DNA of 64,000 nucleotides from Formivibrio citricus. GTDB taxonomy: Bacteria > Pseudomonadota > Gammaproteobacteria > Burkholderiales > Chitinibacteraceae. Position numbers and translations under genes: made by a program. The DNA lies in assembly GCF_900115065.1 (NCBI RefSeq), contig NZ_FOVE01000007.1:62001-126000 (forward strand). The letters run 5' to 3'. Shown here one piece after another: positions 47,106-56,304 of the stretch. How positions within the stretch are numbered: the first letter of the stretch is position 1; every line of letters starts with the position of its first letter. A model generated the notes under the pieces. That model did no database searches. It saw only the letters and a list, made by a program, of their open reading frames with translations, and had not been told where the DNA came from.

Positions 47106-47604
47106 CAACACCTTGATCCGCGCAATCCTGTTCGACTGGGGCGACACGCTGATGCATGACGACCCCGCCCAGCCCGGCCCGATGGCGCAATGGCCCACGG
47201 TCAGCGCGCTGCCGGGCGCGCGGGAAGCCCTGCAATGGGCACGCGCCATCGGCCCGGTCTGCATCGCCAGCGGCGCCTCCGAATCGGATTCGGCCGACAT
47301 CCGGGCAGCGCTGGCCCGCGTAAACCTCGATCACTGCATCGACCGGATATTCTGCAGGCGAGAACTCGGAACAAACAAAACCGATCCCCGCTTCTGGGCG
47401 GCCATCTGCGAGGCGCTGGCTATGCCCGCGCAGCAGATCGTCATGATCGGCGACAGCTATGAATCCGACGTGCTGGCTGCGCAGGCTGCCGGTTTGCACG
47501 CCGTCTGGTTCAACTGGCGCGGCCTGCCCCCGCGCCCCTGCCCCACCGTTGCCGCGCTTCGCGAATTGCCGCAAATAATCACGGGCAATTTGCTAAAATC
47601 CTGA
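47095..47604 (+). CDS. HAD-superfamily hydrolase
   Basis: 169 residues from a GTG at 47095 that overlaps the preceding stop by 11 bp. Motif I FDWGDTL carries the nucleophile Asp (the second catalytic Asp is replaced: DWGDT, Asp at +3 rather than +2, though the DxxD spacing varies in HAD relatives of this type), motif II is CIASGA, and motif IV is MIGDSYESDVLAA. A phosphatase acting on a small metabolite is likely, but the substrate is unknown. A TTG at 47113 is an alternative start. Confidence 0.82.
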   Translation: MAPDNTLIRAILFDWGDTLMHDDPAQPGPMAQWPTVSALPGAREALQWARAIGPVCIASGASESDSADIRAALARVNLDHCIDRIFCRRELGTNKTDPRFWAAICEALAMPAQQIVMIGDSYESDVLAAQAAGLHAVWFNWRGLPPRPCPTVAALRELPQIITGNLLKS

Positions 47605-47635
47605 ACTTTTCCGCTTTCGCTTCCGGAGTGTTTCC

Positions 47636-48991
47636 ATGACCAGTCTCAACGAACAGTTCGCCGGGCGTCTGGAACGCCTTGGCATCCGCATTCCCGAAGT
47701 CCTGCTGCCCAAGGCCGGAGTCGAACTCGCAACCTGGTCGGTCGTAGCCTGTGACCAGTACACCTCGGATCACGCCTACTGGAACGAAGTTGATGCCCTC
47801 GTCGGAGACAAGCCCTCCACGCTGCGCATCACGCTGCCTGAAATCTATCTGGAACAACCCGGTATCGAAGCACGTATCGGCAAAATCCACGCCACGATGG
47901 CGGATTACCTTGCCGGCAACATTCTGGAGAATAAGGGCGAATCGCTGATTTACGTGAAGCGCACCACCGCGCATTCCGGAACGCGCGAAGGCATCCTGTT
48001 CGCGATGGACCTGGAACGCTACAACTACGCGCGCGATTCGAAAAGCCTGATCCGCGCCACGGAAGGCACGATCGTCGACCGCATTCCGCCGCGTCTGGCC
48101 GTACGCCGCGCAGCACCGCTGGAATTGCCGCACATCATGATCCTGATCCAGGACTCCGCCCGCACCTTGATCGAAGGGCTGGCACTGCAGGCCACGCAGT
48201 TCGAACCGGCCTACGACGTGGAGCTGATGCAGCACGGCGGACGGCTGCAAGGGTGGCGCATCAACCAGCCGGCACAAGTGGAAAGCATCGTTTCCGGGCT
48301 GGAAAAACTCCTCGACAAGACCATCGCCGACCAGAACAGCGACACCCCGCTCTTCTTCGCCATGGGAGACGGCAACCACAGCCTTGCCACGGCCAAGGCG
48401 CGCTGGGAAGAAACCAAGCAGGAGCTCGCCGCGGCAGGCAAATCGCAAGAAGAAATCCTCGCCCACCCCGCCCGTTACGCGCTCGCAGAAATCGTCAACA
48501 TCCACAGCCCCGGCCTGATGTTCGAGCCGATCCACCGGGTGGTGTTTACCCGCGACATCGCCGGTCTGACCGCGGCGCTCAAGGCCAGCGAAGAAATTGC
48601 CGGCATCGAGCCGATCACGGAAGCTGATCTGCAAACCCTGCTCGCCAGCCCTGCCGGGCAGAACAAGGCCGGCTATTACGACGGACAGCAATTCTGGGCC
48701 ATCAGCTACAAACCGGAAGTAAAAAAACTGCCGCCCGGACTCGTCGACGAGCTTTTTGCCCGCTTCAAGGCCAGCGAACCGGCAGCGCGCATCGATTTCA
48801 TCCACGGTTGGGAAGACAACAAGAAGCTCGCCGCAGAGGGCGCCGGCTGTTTCTTCCTGCCGGTCATTGCGCGTGAAAGCCTGTTCGGCTGGGTACAGGA
48901 AAACGGCCCGCTGCCGCGCAAATCGTTCAGCATGGGCGAGGCGGAAGAGAAACGCTACTACATGGAAGCCCGGCGCATTACGGCCGGCTGA
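47636..48991 (+). CDS. DUF1015 family protein (COG4198)
   Basis: 451-residue cytosolic protein. The signature GDGNHSLATAKARWEETK (~245-262) and the opening IPEVLLPKAGVELATWSVVACDQYTS are typical of DUF1015. Further conserved pieces are EIVNIHSPGLMFEPIHRVVF and IDFIHGWEDNKKLA. The role is unknown to me; the His-rich GDGNHS motif suggests an enzyme. It follows the HAD gene by 31 bp on the same strand, with ribosome site TCCGGAGTG before the ATG. Confidence 0.88.
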   Translation: MTSLNEQFAGRLERLGIRIPEVLLPKAGVELATWSVVACDQYTSDHAYWNEVDALVGDKPSTLRITLPEIYLEQPGIEARIGKIHATMADYLAGNILENKGESLIYVKRTTAHSGTREGILFAMDLERYNYARDSKSLIRATEGTIVDRIPPRLAVRRAAPLELPHIMILIQDSARTLIEGLALQATQFEPAYDVELMQHGGRLQGWRINQPAQVESIVSGLEKLLDKTIADQNSDTPLFFAMGDGNHSLATAKARWEETKQELAAAGKSQEEILAHPARYALAEIVNIHSPGLMFEPIHRVVFTRDIAGLTAALKASEEIAGIEPITEADLQTLLASPAGQNKAGYYDGQQFWAISYKPEVKKLPPGLVDELFARFKASEPAARIDFIHGWEDNKKLAAEGAGCFFLPVIARESLFGWVQENGPLPRKSFSMGEAEEKRYYMEARRITAG

Positions 48992-49044
48992 TCAGGAACC
49001 GGCCCATGCGAGCCTTTGCGGCGGCATGGGCCAGAGTTTGAATT

Positions 49045-49120
49045 CGTCACCCCGGCGCAGGCCGGGGTCCAGTGGCTTGAAATGGCTTGTTGCTGGATAC
49101 CGGCCTGCGCCGGTATGACG
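49045..49120. repeat. CGTCACCCCGGCG...CGGTATGACG repeat, copy 1
   Basis: A 76-bp element with inverted ends (CGTCACCCCGGCGCAGGCCG / CGGCCTGCGCCGGTATGACG). Same family as 55014-55089. This palindrome type is very common in proteobacterial intergenic DNA. Confidence 0.85.
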
Positions 49121-49158
49121 GCAATAATTCAAATTTCACGTGCCCATATCAATAATAT

Positions 49159-50676
49159 TCAGCACTTACCGAGAAACAACCGGTACGCCGGGTTACCGGT
49201 TTCCTCGACATACTCGTAACCAATACGGTCCAGGAATGCCTGGAACTCGCCGCGCTCGGCCTGGGGCACTTGCATGCCGACCAGCACGCGCCCGGCATCC
49301 GAGCCGTGGTTGCGGTAATGGAACAGGCTGATGTTCCAGTCCGAATGCAGGTTATCCAGGAAACGCAGCAGCGCGCCGGGGCGCTCCGGGAAGATGAAGC
49401 GGTAGATCAGCTCGTCGCACACCTGGGGCGCATGCCCGCCCACCATGTAGCGCAAGTGATCCTTGGCCAGTTCGTCTTCGGTGAGGTCGATCGTCGGCAG
49501 GCCGGACTGTTGCAACTGCGCTACCAGCTGACGACGCTCTTCCCGGTTGTGCGTGGCAACGCCAACAAACACATGCGCCTCTTCCGGGGTGCTGAAGCGG
49601 TAGTTGAATTCGGTAACATTGCGCGAACCGAGCAGATCGCAGAACTGGCGGAAGCTGCCGGGGCGCTCGGGGATCGTCACGGCCAGCACGGTTTCGCGCT
49701 GTTCGCCAACCTCGGCGCGCTCGGCCACGAAACGCAACCGGTCGAAATTCATGTTGGCGCCGCTCGCCACGGCCACCACGGTCTTGTTTTCCGCGCCCTC
49801 GCGCGCAAGCCAGGCTTTCGCGCCGGCAATCGCCAAGGCCCCGGAAGGCTCCAGAATGGAACGGGTATCTTCAAACACATCCTTGATCGCCGCGCAGATT
49901 GCATCGGTATCGACGAGGATAACTTCGTCCACGTATTGCTGTGCCAGGCGGAAGGTTTCCTCGCCCACCAGTTTGACCGCAGTGCCGTCGGCAAACAGCC
50001 CCACACTCGGCAGATACACACGCTCGTGCTTGGCCAGCGATTGATCCATGGCATTGGCATCGAAGGTTTCCACGCCGATGATCTTCACGTTCGGGCGCAG
50101 GCGCTTGATGTACGCCGCCACGCCGGCAATCAGCCCGCCGCCGCCGATGCTGCAGAACACCGCATCGATGGGTTTGGAAGTCTGGCGCAAAATTTCCATG
50201 CCGATGGTGCCCTGCCCTGCAATCACTTCCGGATCGTCGTAGGGGTGCACGAAGGAAAAGCCGTCGCGCGCTTCCAGTTCGCGAGCATGGGCATAGGCTT
50301 CGTCAAACGATTCCCCGGCCAGCACCACCTCGCCGCCGCGCGCGCGCACCGCATCCACCTTGATCGCCGGTGTCGAAACCGGCATCACGATCACCGCACG
50401 CACACCCATCTTCTGCGCAACCAGCGCCACACCCTGGGCATGGTTGCCGGCCGAAGCGCAAATCACCCCTCGTTCCAGTTGCTCCGGTGTCAGGTGCGCC
50501 ATCTTGTTGGCCGCACCGCGCAGCTTGAAGGAAAACACCGGTTGCAGGTCTTCGCGCTTGAGCAGAATGCGGTTGTTGCAACGGCGGGAAAGATTGGGGG
50601 CCAGTTCCAGCGGCGTTTCGACAGCTACGTCGTAGACTTGGGCATTGAGGATGCGTTCGAGGTAATCGGTCGTCAT
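49159..50676 (-). CDS. ilvA: Threonine ammonia-lyase, biosynthetic
   Basis: PLP enzyme that deaminates threonine to 2-oxobutanoate, the first step to isoleucine. 505 residues, matching the biosynthetic IlvA length. The PLP Lys is K51 in VFSFKLRGAANKM; the phosphate loop is SIGGGGLIAGVAAY; and the C-terminal ~180 residues hold two ACT-like regulatory domains (VTIPERPGSFRQFC, FIFPERPGALLRFL), so isoleucine feedback is expected. The ATG at 50676 is used; a TTG two codons earlier is less likely. It is close to leuCDB but transcribed away from it. Confidence 0.97.
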   Translation of the reverse strand: MTTDYLERILNAQVYDVAVETPLELAPNLSRRCNNRILLKREDLQPVFSFKLRGAANKMAHLTPEQLERGVICASAGNHAQGVALVAQKMGVRAVIVMPVSTPAIKVDAVRARGGEVVLAGESFDEAYAHARELEARDGFSFVHPYDDPEVIAGQGTIGMEILRQTSKPIDAVFCSIGGGGLIAGVAAYIKRLRPNVKIIGVETFDANAMDQSLAKHERVYLPSVGLFADGTAVKLVGEETFRLAQQYVDEVILVDTDAICAAIKDVFEDTRSILEPSGALAIAGAKAWLAREGAENKTVVAVASGANMNFDRLRFVAERAEVGEQRETVLAVTIPERPGSFRQFCDLLGSRNVTEFNYRFSTPEEAHVFVGVATHNREERRQLVAQLQQSGLPTIDLTEDELAKDHLRYMVGGHAPQVCDELIYRFIFPERPGALLRFLDNLHSDWNISLFHYRNHGSDAGRVLVGMQVPQAERGEFQAFLDRIGYEYVEETGNPAYRLFLGKC

Positions 50677-50758
50677 TTTCAACTTCTTGGCGGTAAGGTG
50701 GCCCTGCCCTATACGGCGGGGTCTGTTGGCAAGCTCGTCAGTGTATCAGTAAAAACCC

Positions 50759-51028
50759 TCATTGAAGATGTAGCTCCATGTCCATCCGGGCATTGGCCGC
50801 ATCCTCGAAGGTCATCAGCAGCGCGATGTAGGCATCCTCGCCCATCGCGGTTCGCGAAGCCTCATGCTGGTGCCAGACCAGCGTCAGCGGCCCTTCCAGG
50901 TCAGTGCTCAACACATCGAACAAGGCATCCAGGTTGTAGCCGAAATGCAGCGGCAGATCGACTTGGGCTTCCAGTTGCGGCCAGAGATCGTCCAGCGAGC
51001 GCAGGTTAGAGAATTCGATCATCGGCAT
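50759..51028 (-). CDS. Barstar family inhibitor
   Basis: 89 residues, acidic and cytosolic. It starts IEFSNLRSLDDLWPQLEAQ and has the barstar-typical helix HFGYNLDALFDVLSTDLEG with the Asp/Trp-type contact region (LTLVWHQHEASR). It should bind and block the ribonuclease coded immediately upstream, whose end overlaps its start by 10 bp. The next gene in the direction is ilvA (82 bp). Confidence 0.93.
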   Translation of the reverse strand: MPMIEFSNLRSLDDLWPQLEAQVDLPLHFGYNLDALFDVLSTDLEGPLTLVWHQHEASRTAMGEDAYIALLMTFEDAANARMDMELHLQ

Positions 51029-51447
51029 GGGGGCACCTCGGTAAAGGTCTGGTAGTGGTCAACCGTCACGTAACGGCGTTCGCGGCTGAAAACGATGCGC
51101 TTGCCGCCGCGTTTGCCGCCGCGGTAATCGAGATCAGCCTCGGTATAGCGAGATTTGGGCAAACGGCCTTCGCGGTTGCCGAAATAATCGCCACCGATGG
51201 ATTTGCCCGGCAAGGTCTGCCAGAGATTGCGACCCGGCTGCCAGCCGGCCTGTTGCGCCTGGCGCTTGGTCACGAACTTATCCGGCAGTTGGCCGGTTTG
51301 CTGAAGGCTGGAAAGCACGCTGGCCAGCTCGACTGCATCCACTCTGGGATTGAGCGCGGCATTCAGTTTTTCCGCCACCTCCCGGCATGAGACCGCTTGG
51401 GCAAGCTGGCTTGCCAGCATCAACAACGCAATCAAAATAATCCGCAT
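51019..51447 (-). CDS. Secreted barnase-type ribonuclease
   Basis: 142 residues with a signal peptide (1-18, LAQA before the cut). The mature enzyme closely follows Bacillus barnase: LPDKFVTKRQAQQAGW, PGKSIGGDYFGNREGRLP and a final DHYQTFTEV. Counterparts of the catalytic Glu73, Arg87 and His102 are E103 (YTEADLDY), R117 (GKRIVFS) and H131, so it should be active. Two Cys (21, 141) could pair in the periplasm. Its end overlaps the barstar start. As an exported RNase with a cytosolic inhibitor it may serve in RNA scavenging or in competition; there is no secretion system or polymorphic-toxin domain beside it. Confidence 0.95.
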   Translation of the reverse strand: MRIILIALLMLASQLAQAVSCREVAEKLNAALNPRVDAVELASVLSSLQQTGQLPDKFVTKRQAQQAGWQPGRNLWQTLPGKSIGGDYFGNREGRLPKSRYTEADLDYRGGKRGGKRIVFSRERRYVTVDHYQTFTEVPPCR

Positions 51448-51550
51448 GGATTCATTCCATTTTTGAGCAGAGGGAAATTATCGTTGCGCCACGGCGAGCG
51501 GTCAAAGGCTGCTATTATTGGCCGACCCAACAGAGTCCCACACTTCGACC

Positions 51551-52447
51551 ATGCCCTTGCGACTCGGCTTTGACTGGCGCGATCTCGACATCTTCATCAC
51601 GGTCGCCGAAACCGGCAGCATCGCGCGCGCTGCGGAGCGCTGCAACACGGTCGCCTCTGCCGTGAGCAAACGCCTGTCCGATCTGGAATCCGCGCTGGGC
51701 ACGCCTTTACTGGAACGCCACAGCCGCGGCGTGGCGCTGACCACGGCGGGCCATGCGCTGCTGGCACGCGCCAGCGCGCTTCTGGAGCAGGCGCGGCAAC
51801 TGGATCAGGAAATCCGCAGTTACGGCAAGGGCGCGCGCGGCCTGGTGCGCGTATTCGCCAATATCTCGTCCATCGTCGAATTCCTGCCTGCGGCGCTCGC
51901 AAGCTTTACGCGCGAACACCCGGAGATTTTGGTCCACCTGGAAGAGCATGTGAGCATCCGCATCGCCCAGGCCGTGATCGAGCGCGTGGCTGATTTCGGC
52001 GTGATCAGCGACCTGCCGCACCGGGAAGGGCTGGAACTCACGCCGTTTCGCACCGACGAACTGGTGCTGGTCGCCCCGCAAAATCACCCGTTGGCCGCAC
52101 TGGAACACACCCGTTTCGAGACAGCGCTGGATTACCCGCTGGTCGGCCTGCACGCCGACAGCACCCTGCACACCCGGCTGCTGCAAGTCGGGGCCGCGCT
52201 GGGGCGGGAATTGCAGATGCGCATCCACGTCACCAGTTTCGATGCGGTCTGCGCCATGGTCGCCGCAGGCATGGGCGTAGGCATCGCGCCGCGCACCACC
52301 ACGCTGTCGCACGTCGCGGCCTTGGGCTTGAAAGCCATCGCGCTGGACGATGACTGGGCCAAGCGGCAACTCTACCTGTGCAGGCGCAGCGGCGAAAAGC
52401 TTCCGGCCGTTGCGCAACTGCTCTACGAACACTTGGCCAGACACTGA
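51551..52447 (+). CDS. LysR-type transcriptional regulator
   Basis: 298 residues. An N-terminal helix-turn-helix (~8-66, GFDWRDLDIFITVAETGS then VASAVSKRLSDLESALG) is followed by a typical LysR effector domain (~90-295). The start at 51551 is chosen because a TTG upstream at 51518 adds residues outside the family. Divergent from the barnase gene (103 bp) and in the same direction as leuC (149 bp). It could regulate either neighbour; nothing in the sequence settles which. Confidence 0.93.
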   Translation: MPLRLGFDWRDLDIFITVAETGSIARAAERCNTVASAVSKRLSDLESALGTPLLERHSRGVALTTAGHALLARASALLEQARQLDQEIRSYGKGARGLVRVFANISSIVEFLPAALASFTREHPEILVHLEEHVSIRIAQAVIERVADFGVISDLPHREGLELTPFRTDELVLVAPQNHPLAALEHTRFETALDYPLVGLHADSTLHTRLLQVGAALGRELQMRIHVTSFDAVCAMVAAGMGVGIAPRTTTLSHVAALGLKAIALDDDWAKRQLYLCRRSGEKLPAVAQLLYEHLARH

Positions 52448-52596
52448 AACCAGACATCTATTTTTGCGATGGGTAACTCACCATCCATCAATTCCAGAGA
52501 CAGCCGACATGCGGCATCATAACGGCTGAAGATCGTGGTCTATATTGATGCGGTCGATTCTGTTTCTCCAACCTAAACTCTTTGGGGCTCAGCAAG

Positions 52597-54003
52597 ATGG
52601 CTCAAACCCTGTACGACAAACTCTGGAATTCGCATGTGGTGCATCAGGACGAAGACGGCACCTGCCTGCTCTACATTGACCGCCACCTCGTCCATGAAGT
52701 GACCAGCCCACAAGCCTTTGAGGGCCTGCGTCTCGCCGGCCGCACCGCCTGGCGCAGCAAATCGGTCATCGCGACCGCCGACCACAACACGCCGACCGAC
52801 AACTGGGACCAGGACATCCAGGACCCGATCGCCAAGCAGCAGGTCGATACGCTGGACGCCAACCTCAAGAATTTCGACGCGCTCGACTTCTACCCGTTCA
52901 AGCACGAAAAACAGGGCATCATCCACGTCATCGCCCCGGAAAACGGCGCCACCCTGCCCGGCATGACCGTGGTCTGCGGCGACAGCCACACCTCCACGCA
53001 CGGCGCGTTCGGCGCGCTGGCGCACGGCATCGGCACCTCGGAAGTCGAACACGTATTGGCCACGCAAACGCTGGTCGCCAAGAAAGCCAAGTCGATGCTG
53101 ATCAAGGTCGAAGGCCAACTCGGCAAGGGCGTGGGCGCCAAGGACGTGGCGCTGGCCATCATCGGCAAGATCGGCACCGCGGGCGGCACCGGCTACACCA
53201 TCGAATTCGCCGGCTCTGCAATTCGCGGCCTGAGCATGGAAGGCCGCATGACCTTGTGCAACATGGCCATCGAAGGCGGTGCGCGCGCCGGTATCATTGC
53301 CGTGGACGACACCACCATCGATTACCTGCGTGGCCGTACCCACGCCCCGAAGGGCGAGAACTGGGACAAGGCCGTTGCCTACTGGAAAACGCTGCATTCT
53401 GATGCCGACGCCACCTTCGACACCATCGTTGAAATCAAGGCCGAAACCATCGACCCGCAAGTGACCTGGGGCACCTCGCCCGAGCAGGTATTGGCCGTAG
53501 GCGGCAAGGTGCCGAACCCGGCCAACGAAGCCGATCCGGTCAAGCGCGGCAGCATCGAACGCGCACTGCAGTACATGGGCCTGAACGCCGACATGCCGAT
53601 CACCGACATCCGGATCGACAAGGTTTTCATCGGCTCCTGCACCAACTCGCGCATCGAAGACCTGCGCGAAGCAGCCGGCATCGTCAAGGGCAAGAAGAAG
53701 GCCGCCAGCGTCAAGCAGGTATTGATCGTTCCGGGCTCCGGTCTCGTGAAGCGCCAAGCCGAAGAGGAAGGTCTGGACAAGGTCTTCATCGAAGCCGGTT
53801 TCGAATGGCGCGAACCGGGCTGCTCGATGTGCCTGGCGATGAACAACGACCGTCTGGCACCGGGCGAACGTTGCGCTTCCACCTCGAACCGCAACTTCGA
53901 AGGCCGGCAAGGCGCGGGCAGCCGCACGCACCTGGTCAGCCCGGCCATGGCCGCAGCGGCGGCAATAGCCGGTCATTTTGTTGACGTGCGCGATATTCTC
54001 TAA
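52597..54003 (+). CDS. leuC: 3-isopropylmalate dehydratase large subunit
   Basis: Isomerises 2- to 3-isopropylmalate in leucine synthesis as a heterodimer with LeuD. 468 residues; the 4Fe-4S ligands are the Cys in [13 protein letters not shown] and the two in [29 protein letters not shown] and [13 protein letters not shown] are also intact. M at 52597 is taken; an upstream frame start has no support. The next gene begins 22 bp later. Confidence 0.98.
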   Translation: MAQTLYDKLWNSHVVHQDEDGTCLLYIDRHLVHEVTSPQAFEGLRLAGRTAWRSKSVIATADHNTPTDNWDQDIQDPIAKQQVDTLDANLKNFDALDFYPFKHEKQGIIHVIAPENGATLPGMTVVCGDSHTSTHGAFGALAHGIGTSEVEHVLATQTLVAKKAKSMLIKVEGQLGKGVGAKDVALAIIGKIGTAGGTGYTIEFAGSAIRGLSMEGRMTLCNMAIEGGARAGIIAVDDTTIDYLRGRTHAPKGENWDKAVAYWKTLHSDADATFDTIVEIKAETIDPQVTWGTSPEQVLAVGGKVPNPANEADPVKRGSIERALQYMGLNADMPITDIRIDKVFIGSCTNSRIEDLREAAGIVKGKKKAASVKQVLIVPGSGLVKRQAEEEGLDKVFIEAGFEWREPGCSMCLAMNNDRLAPGERCASTSNRNFEGRQGAGSRTHLVSPAMAAAAAIAGHFVDVRDIL

Positions 54004-54025
54004 CTTGATTCAGGAGCACTTCACC

Positions 54026-54154
54026 ATGAAAACCATCAAGACCCTGTTGCTGCTGGCAATGACCGTTCTGGCCCTGAGCGCCTGCAATACCGTTCAAGGT
54101 GTAGGCAAGGATATTGAGCGCGCTGGCGAAGCCATCCAACGGAGTACCAAATGA
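54026..54154 (+). CDS. Entericidin A/B family small lipoprotein
   Basis: 42 residues, [20 protein letters not shown] then [20 protein letters not shown]: a lipoprotein signal with lipobox LSAC and the short amphipathic [14 protein letters not shown] segment of entericidins. CAGGAG lies 10 bases before the ATG. It sits between leuC and leuD, and its stop overlaps the leuD ATG by 4 bp, so it is part of the leucine operon's translation. The leuC-entericidin-leuD order recurs in betaproteobacteria; why is not known. Confidence 0.92.
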   Translation: MKTIKTLLLLAMTVLALSACNTVQGVGKDIERAGEAIQRSTK

Positions 54155-54786
54155 AAAAGTTTGATTTGCTCGACGGGCTGGTTTGCCCGCTGGATCGTGC
54201 CAACGTCGATACCGATGCGATCATCCCCAAGCAATTCCTGAAATCGATCAACCGTTCCGGTTTCGGTCCGAACCTGTTCGACGAATGGCGCTACACCGAT
54301 CACGGCGAGCCGGGCATGGATTGCAGCCTGCGTCCGAAGAACCCGGATTTCGTGCTGAACCAGCCGCGTTTCCAGGGCGCACAGATCCTGCTGGCGCGTG
54401 ACAACTTCGGCTGCGGCTCCAGCCGCGAACACGCGCCGTGGGCCATTGAAGACTACGGTTTCCGCGCCATCATCGCCCCGTCGTTCGCCGATATTTTCTT
54501 CAACAACTGCTTCAAGAACGGCGTGCTGCCGATCGTACTGCCGGAAGAAACCGTCGACAGCCTGTTCAAGGAATGCGCCGCACAGGAAGGCTACCGCCTG
54601 ACCATCGATCTCGCCGCGCAAACCGTGACCACACCGGACGGCGATGCCTTCCCGTTCGAGATCACCGCGCACCGCAAGCATTGCCTGCTCAACGGCTTGG
54701 ACGACATCGGCCTGACGCTGCGTCACGCGGAGAAGATCAAGGCATTTGAAGAGAAGCGGAAGGCCGAGCAGCCCTGGTTGTTCTAA
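54151..54786 (+). CDS. leuD: 3-isopropylmalate dehydratase small subunit
   Basis: 211 residues. [19 protein letters not shown] and the swivel-domain motif [17 protein letters not shown] identify LeuD, partner of LeuC. It starts within the entericidin stop. It is followed by a 382-bp gap full of palindromes before leuB, which may attenuate transcription into leuB. Confidence 0.98.
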   Translation: MKKFDLLDGLVCPLDRANVDTDAIIPKQFLKSINRSGFGPNLFDEWRYTDHGEPGMDCSLRPKNPDFVLNQPRFQGAQILLARDNFGCGSSREHAPWAIEDYGFRAIIAPSFADIFFNNCFKNGVLPIVLPEETVDSLFKECAAQEGYRLTIDLAAQTVTTPDGDAFPFEITAHRKHCLLNGLDDIGLTLRHAEKIKAFEEKRKAEQPWLF

Positions 54787-54818
54787 ACCGAATAGTTCAA
54801 ATTAGAGCGGAACTACTT

Positions 54819-54915
54819 CCTTCCCCCTTGCAGGGGGAAGGTCAGGATGGGGGTAGAGTCGTGGATTTCCATCATTTCTACCCCCTCCCGAGCCCTCCCC
54901 CTGCAAGGGGGAGGG
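54819..54915. repeat. CCTTCCCCCTTGC-type inverted repeat
   Basis: Left CCTTCCCCCTTGCAGGGGGA then GGATGGGGGTAGA; right TCTACCCCCTCCCGAGCCCT then CCCCCTGCAAGGGGGAGGG. The arms are mutually complementary and each contains its own hairpin. It lies between leuD and leuB. Confidence 0.75.
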
Positions 54916-54956
54916 TACGAAATCCTGATGAATCATCTGGATTTGGAACTCTTTCA

Positions 54957-55138
54957 CCACAGAGTCACAGAGTCAGGGAGAAAACCGATTCAGGCTTCAT
55001 GATGCAGTCAACACGTCACCCCGGCGCAGGCCGTGGTCCAGGTTTTGGAACCAAACACCCACTGGATACCGGCCTGCGCCGGTATGACGACAGCTTCAGG
55101 AGGCTCTCGTTTTTCTCCCCCTCTCCGTGCCTCTGTGG
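54957..55138. repeat. CCACAGAG-ended inverted repeat enclosing another repeat
   Basis: CCACAGAGTCACAGAG at the left is mirrored by CTCTCCGTGCCTCTGTGG at the right. The CGTCACC repeat at 55014-55089 lies between the arms, so one element appears inserted into another, or the two abut by chance. Confidence 0.65.
55014..55089. repeat. CGTCACCCCGGCG...CGGTATGACG repeat, copy 2
   Basis: 76 bp, homologous to 49045-49120 in the same orientation: identical 5' and 3' arms and a diverged centre. It sits between leuD and leuB. Confidence 0.85.
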
Positions 55139-55168
55139 TTCAATTTTTTGTTTACAGGAATACAAACA

Positions 55169-56230
55169 ATGAAAATCTGTGTCATCCCCGGTGACGGCAT
55201 CGGTCCGGAAATCATCGCCCAAGCCCTCCGCGTCATGGACATCCTCAAGCAGGACGGTCTGAAGTTTGAAACCGAACATGCCCTTCTCGGCGGTTGCGCC
55301 GTCGATGCCACCGGCGTTCCCTACCCTGAAGCCACGCAAAAGATCGCCCGCGCAGCCGACGCTGTGCTGTTCGGCGCCATCGGCGGCCCGAAGTGGGACA
55401 ACCTGCCGCGCAACCAGCGCCCAGAGCGCGGCCTGCTCGGCATCCGCAAGGATCTCAACCTGTTCGCCAACCTGCGCCCGGCCATGCTCTATCCGGAACT
55501 CGCCAACGCCTCGACGCTGAAGCCGGAAGTCGTGTCCGGCCTCGACATCATGATCGTGCGCGAGCTCACCGGCGACATCTACTTCGGCGAACCGCGCGGC
55601 ATCACCGTGGAAGACGGCAAGCGCGTCGGCCGCAACACCATGATCTACAACGAAGACGAAATCCGCCGCATCGGCCACGTCGCCTTCCAGGCCGCCCGCA
55701 AGCGCAACAAGAAAGTCTGCTCCATCGACAAGATGAACGTGCTGGAAACCACCCAGCTCTGGCGCGACATCATGATCGAAATCTCCGCCGAATACCCGGA
55801 CGTTGAGCTTTCGCACATGCTGGTCGATAACGCTGCGATGCAGCTCGTGCGTAACCCCAAGCAGTTCGACGTGATGGTCACCGGCAACATCTTCGGCGAC
55901 ATCCTTTCCGACGAAGCCTCGATGCTCACCGGCTCCATCGGCATGCTGCCCTCGGCCTCGCTCGACGAGAACAACAAGGGCCTGTACGAGCCGATCCACG
56001 GTTCCGCGCCGGACATCGCCGGCAAGAACCTCGCCAACCCGCTCGCGACCATCCTCTCCGCCGCCATGATGCTGCGCTACACTTTCAACAAGGAAGCAGA
56101 AGCCACCCGCATCGAAAACGCCGTGAAGAAGGTACTCGCCGACGGCTACCGCACCGGCGATATCTACGAAGAAGGCACGAAGAAGGTTTCCTGCTCCGAA
56201 ATGGGCGATGCCGTGGTTGCAGCGATGTAA
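55169..56230 (+). CDS. leuB: 3-isopropylmalate dehydrogenase
   Basis: Oxidises and decarboxylates 3-isopropylmalate to the leucine 2-oxo acid precursor. 353 residues: [16 protein letters not shown] start, the substrate Arg cluster [20 protein letters not shown], and [20 protein letters not shown] with the metal Asp residues and the NAD site after it ([17 protein letters not shown]). M at 55169 is chosen with CAGGAA upstream. It ends in a strong terminator. Confidence 0.98.
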   Translation: MKICVIPGDGIGPEIIAQALRVMDILKQDGLKFETEHALLGGCAVDATGVPYPEATQKIARAADAVLFGAIGGPKWDNLPRNQRPERGLLGIRKDLNLFANLRPAMLYPELANASTLKPEVVSGLDIMIVRELTGDIYFGEPRGITVEDGKRVGRNTMIYNEDEIRRIGHVAFQAARKRNKKVCSIDKMNVLETTQLWRDIMIEISAEYPDVELSHMLVDNAAMQLVRNPKQFDVMVTGNIFGDILSDEASMLTGSIGMLPSASLDENNKGLYEPIHGSAPDIAGKNLANPLATILSAAMMLRYTFNKEAEATRIENAVKKVLADGYRTGDIYEEGTKKVSCSEMGDAVVAAM

Positions 56231-56258
56231 ACGGAAGTTTGCTGCGGCAAAAACACGA

Positions 56259-56292
56259 ATCGCCGCTCCGGTTTCGGGGCGGCGATTTTTTT
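56259..56292 (+). terminator. Rho-independent terminator of leuB
   Basis: The stem ATCGCCGC/GCGGCGAT, with inner CCG/CGG pairs, is followed by a T run, 28 bp after the stop. It separates the leucine genes from the convergent signalling cluster. Confidence 0.9.
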
Positions 56293-56304
56293 GTATCCTG
56301 TCAT

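Noticed and set aside
49270-51009. A 579-codon + strand frame opposite ilvA
   Set aside because: Antisense shadow of ilvA and the barstar gene, with no domain or ribosome site.
52573-53976. A 467-codon minus-strand frame opposite leuC
   Set aside because: Antisense shadow; leuC is unambiguous.
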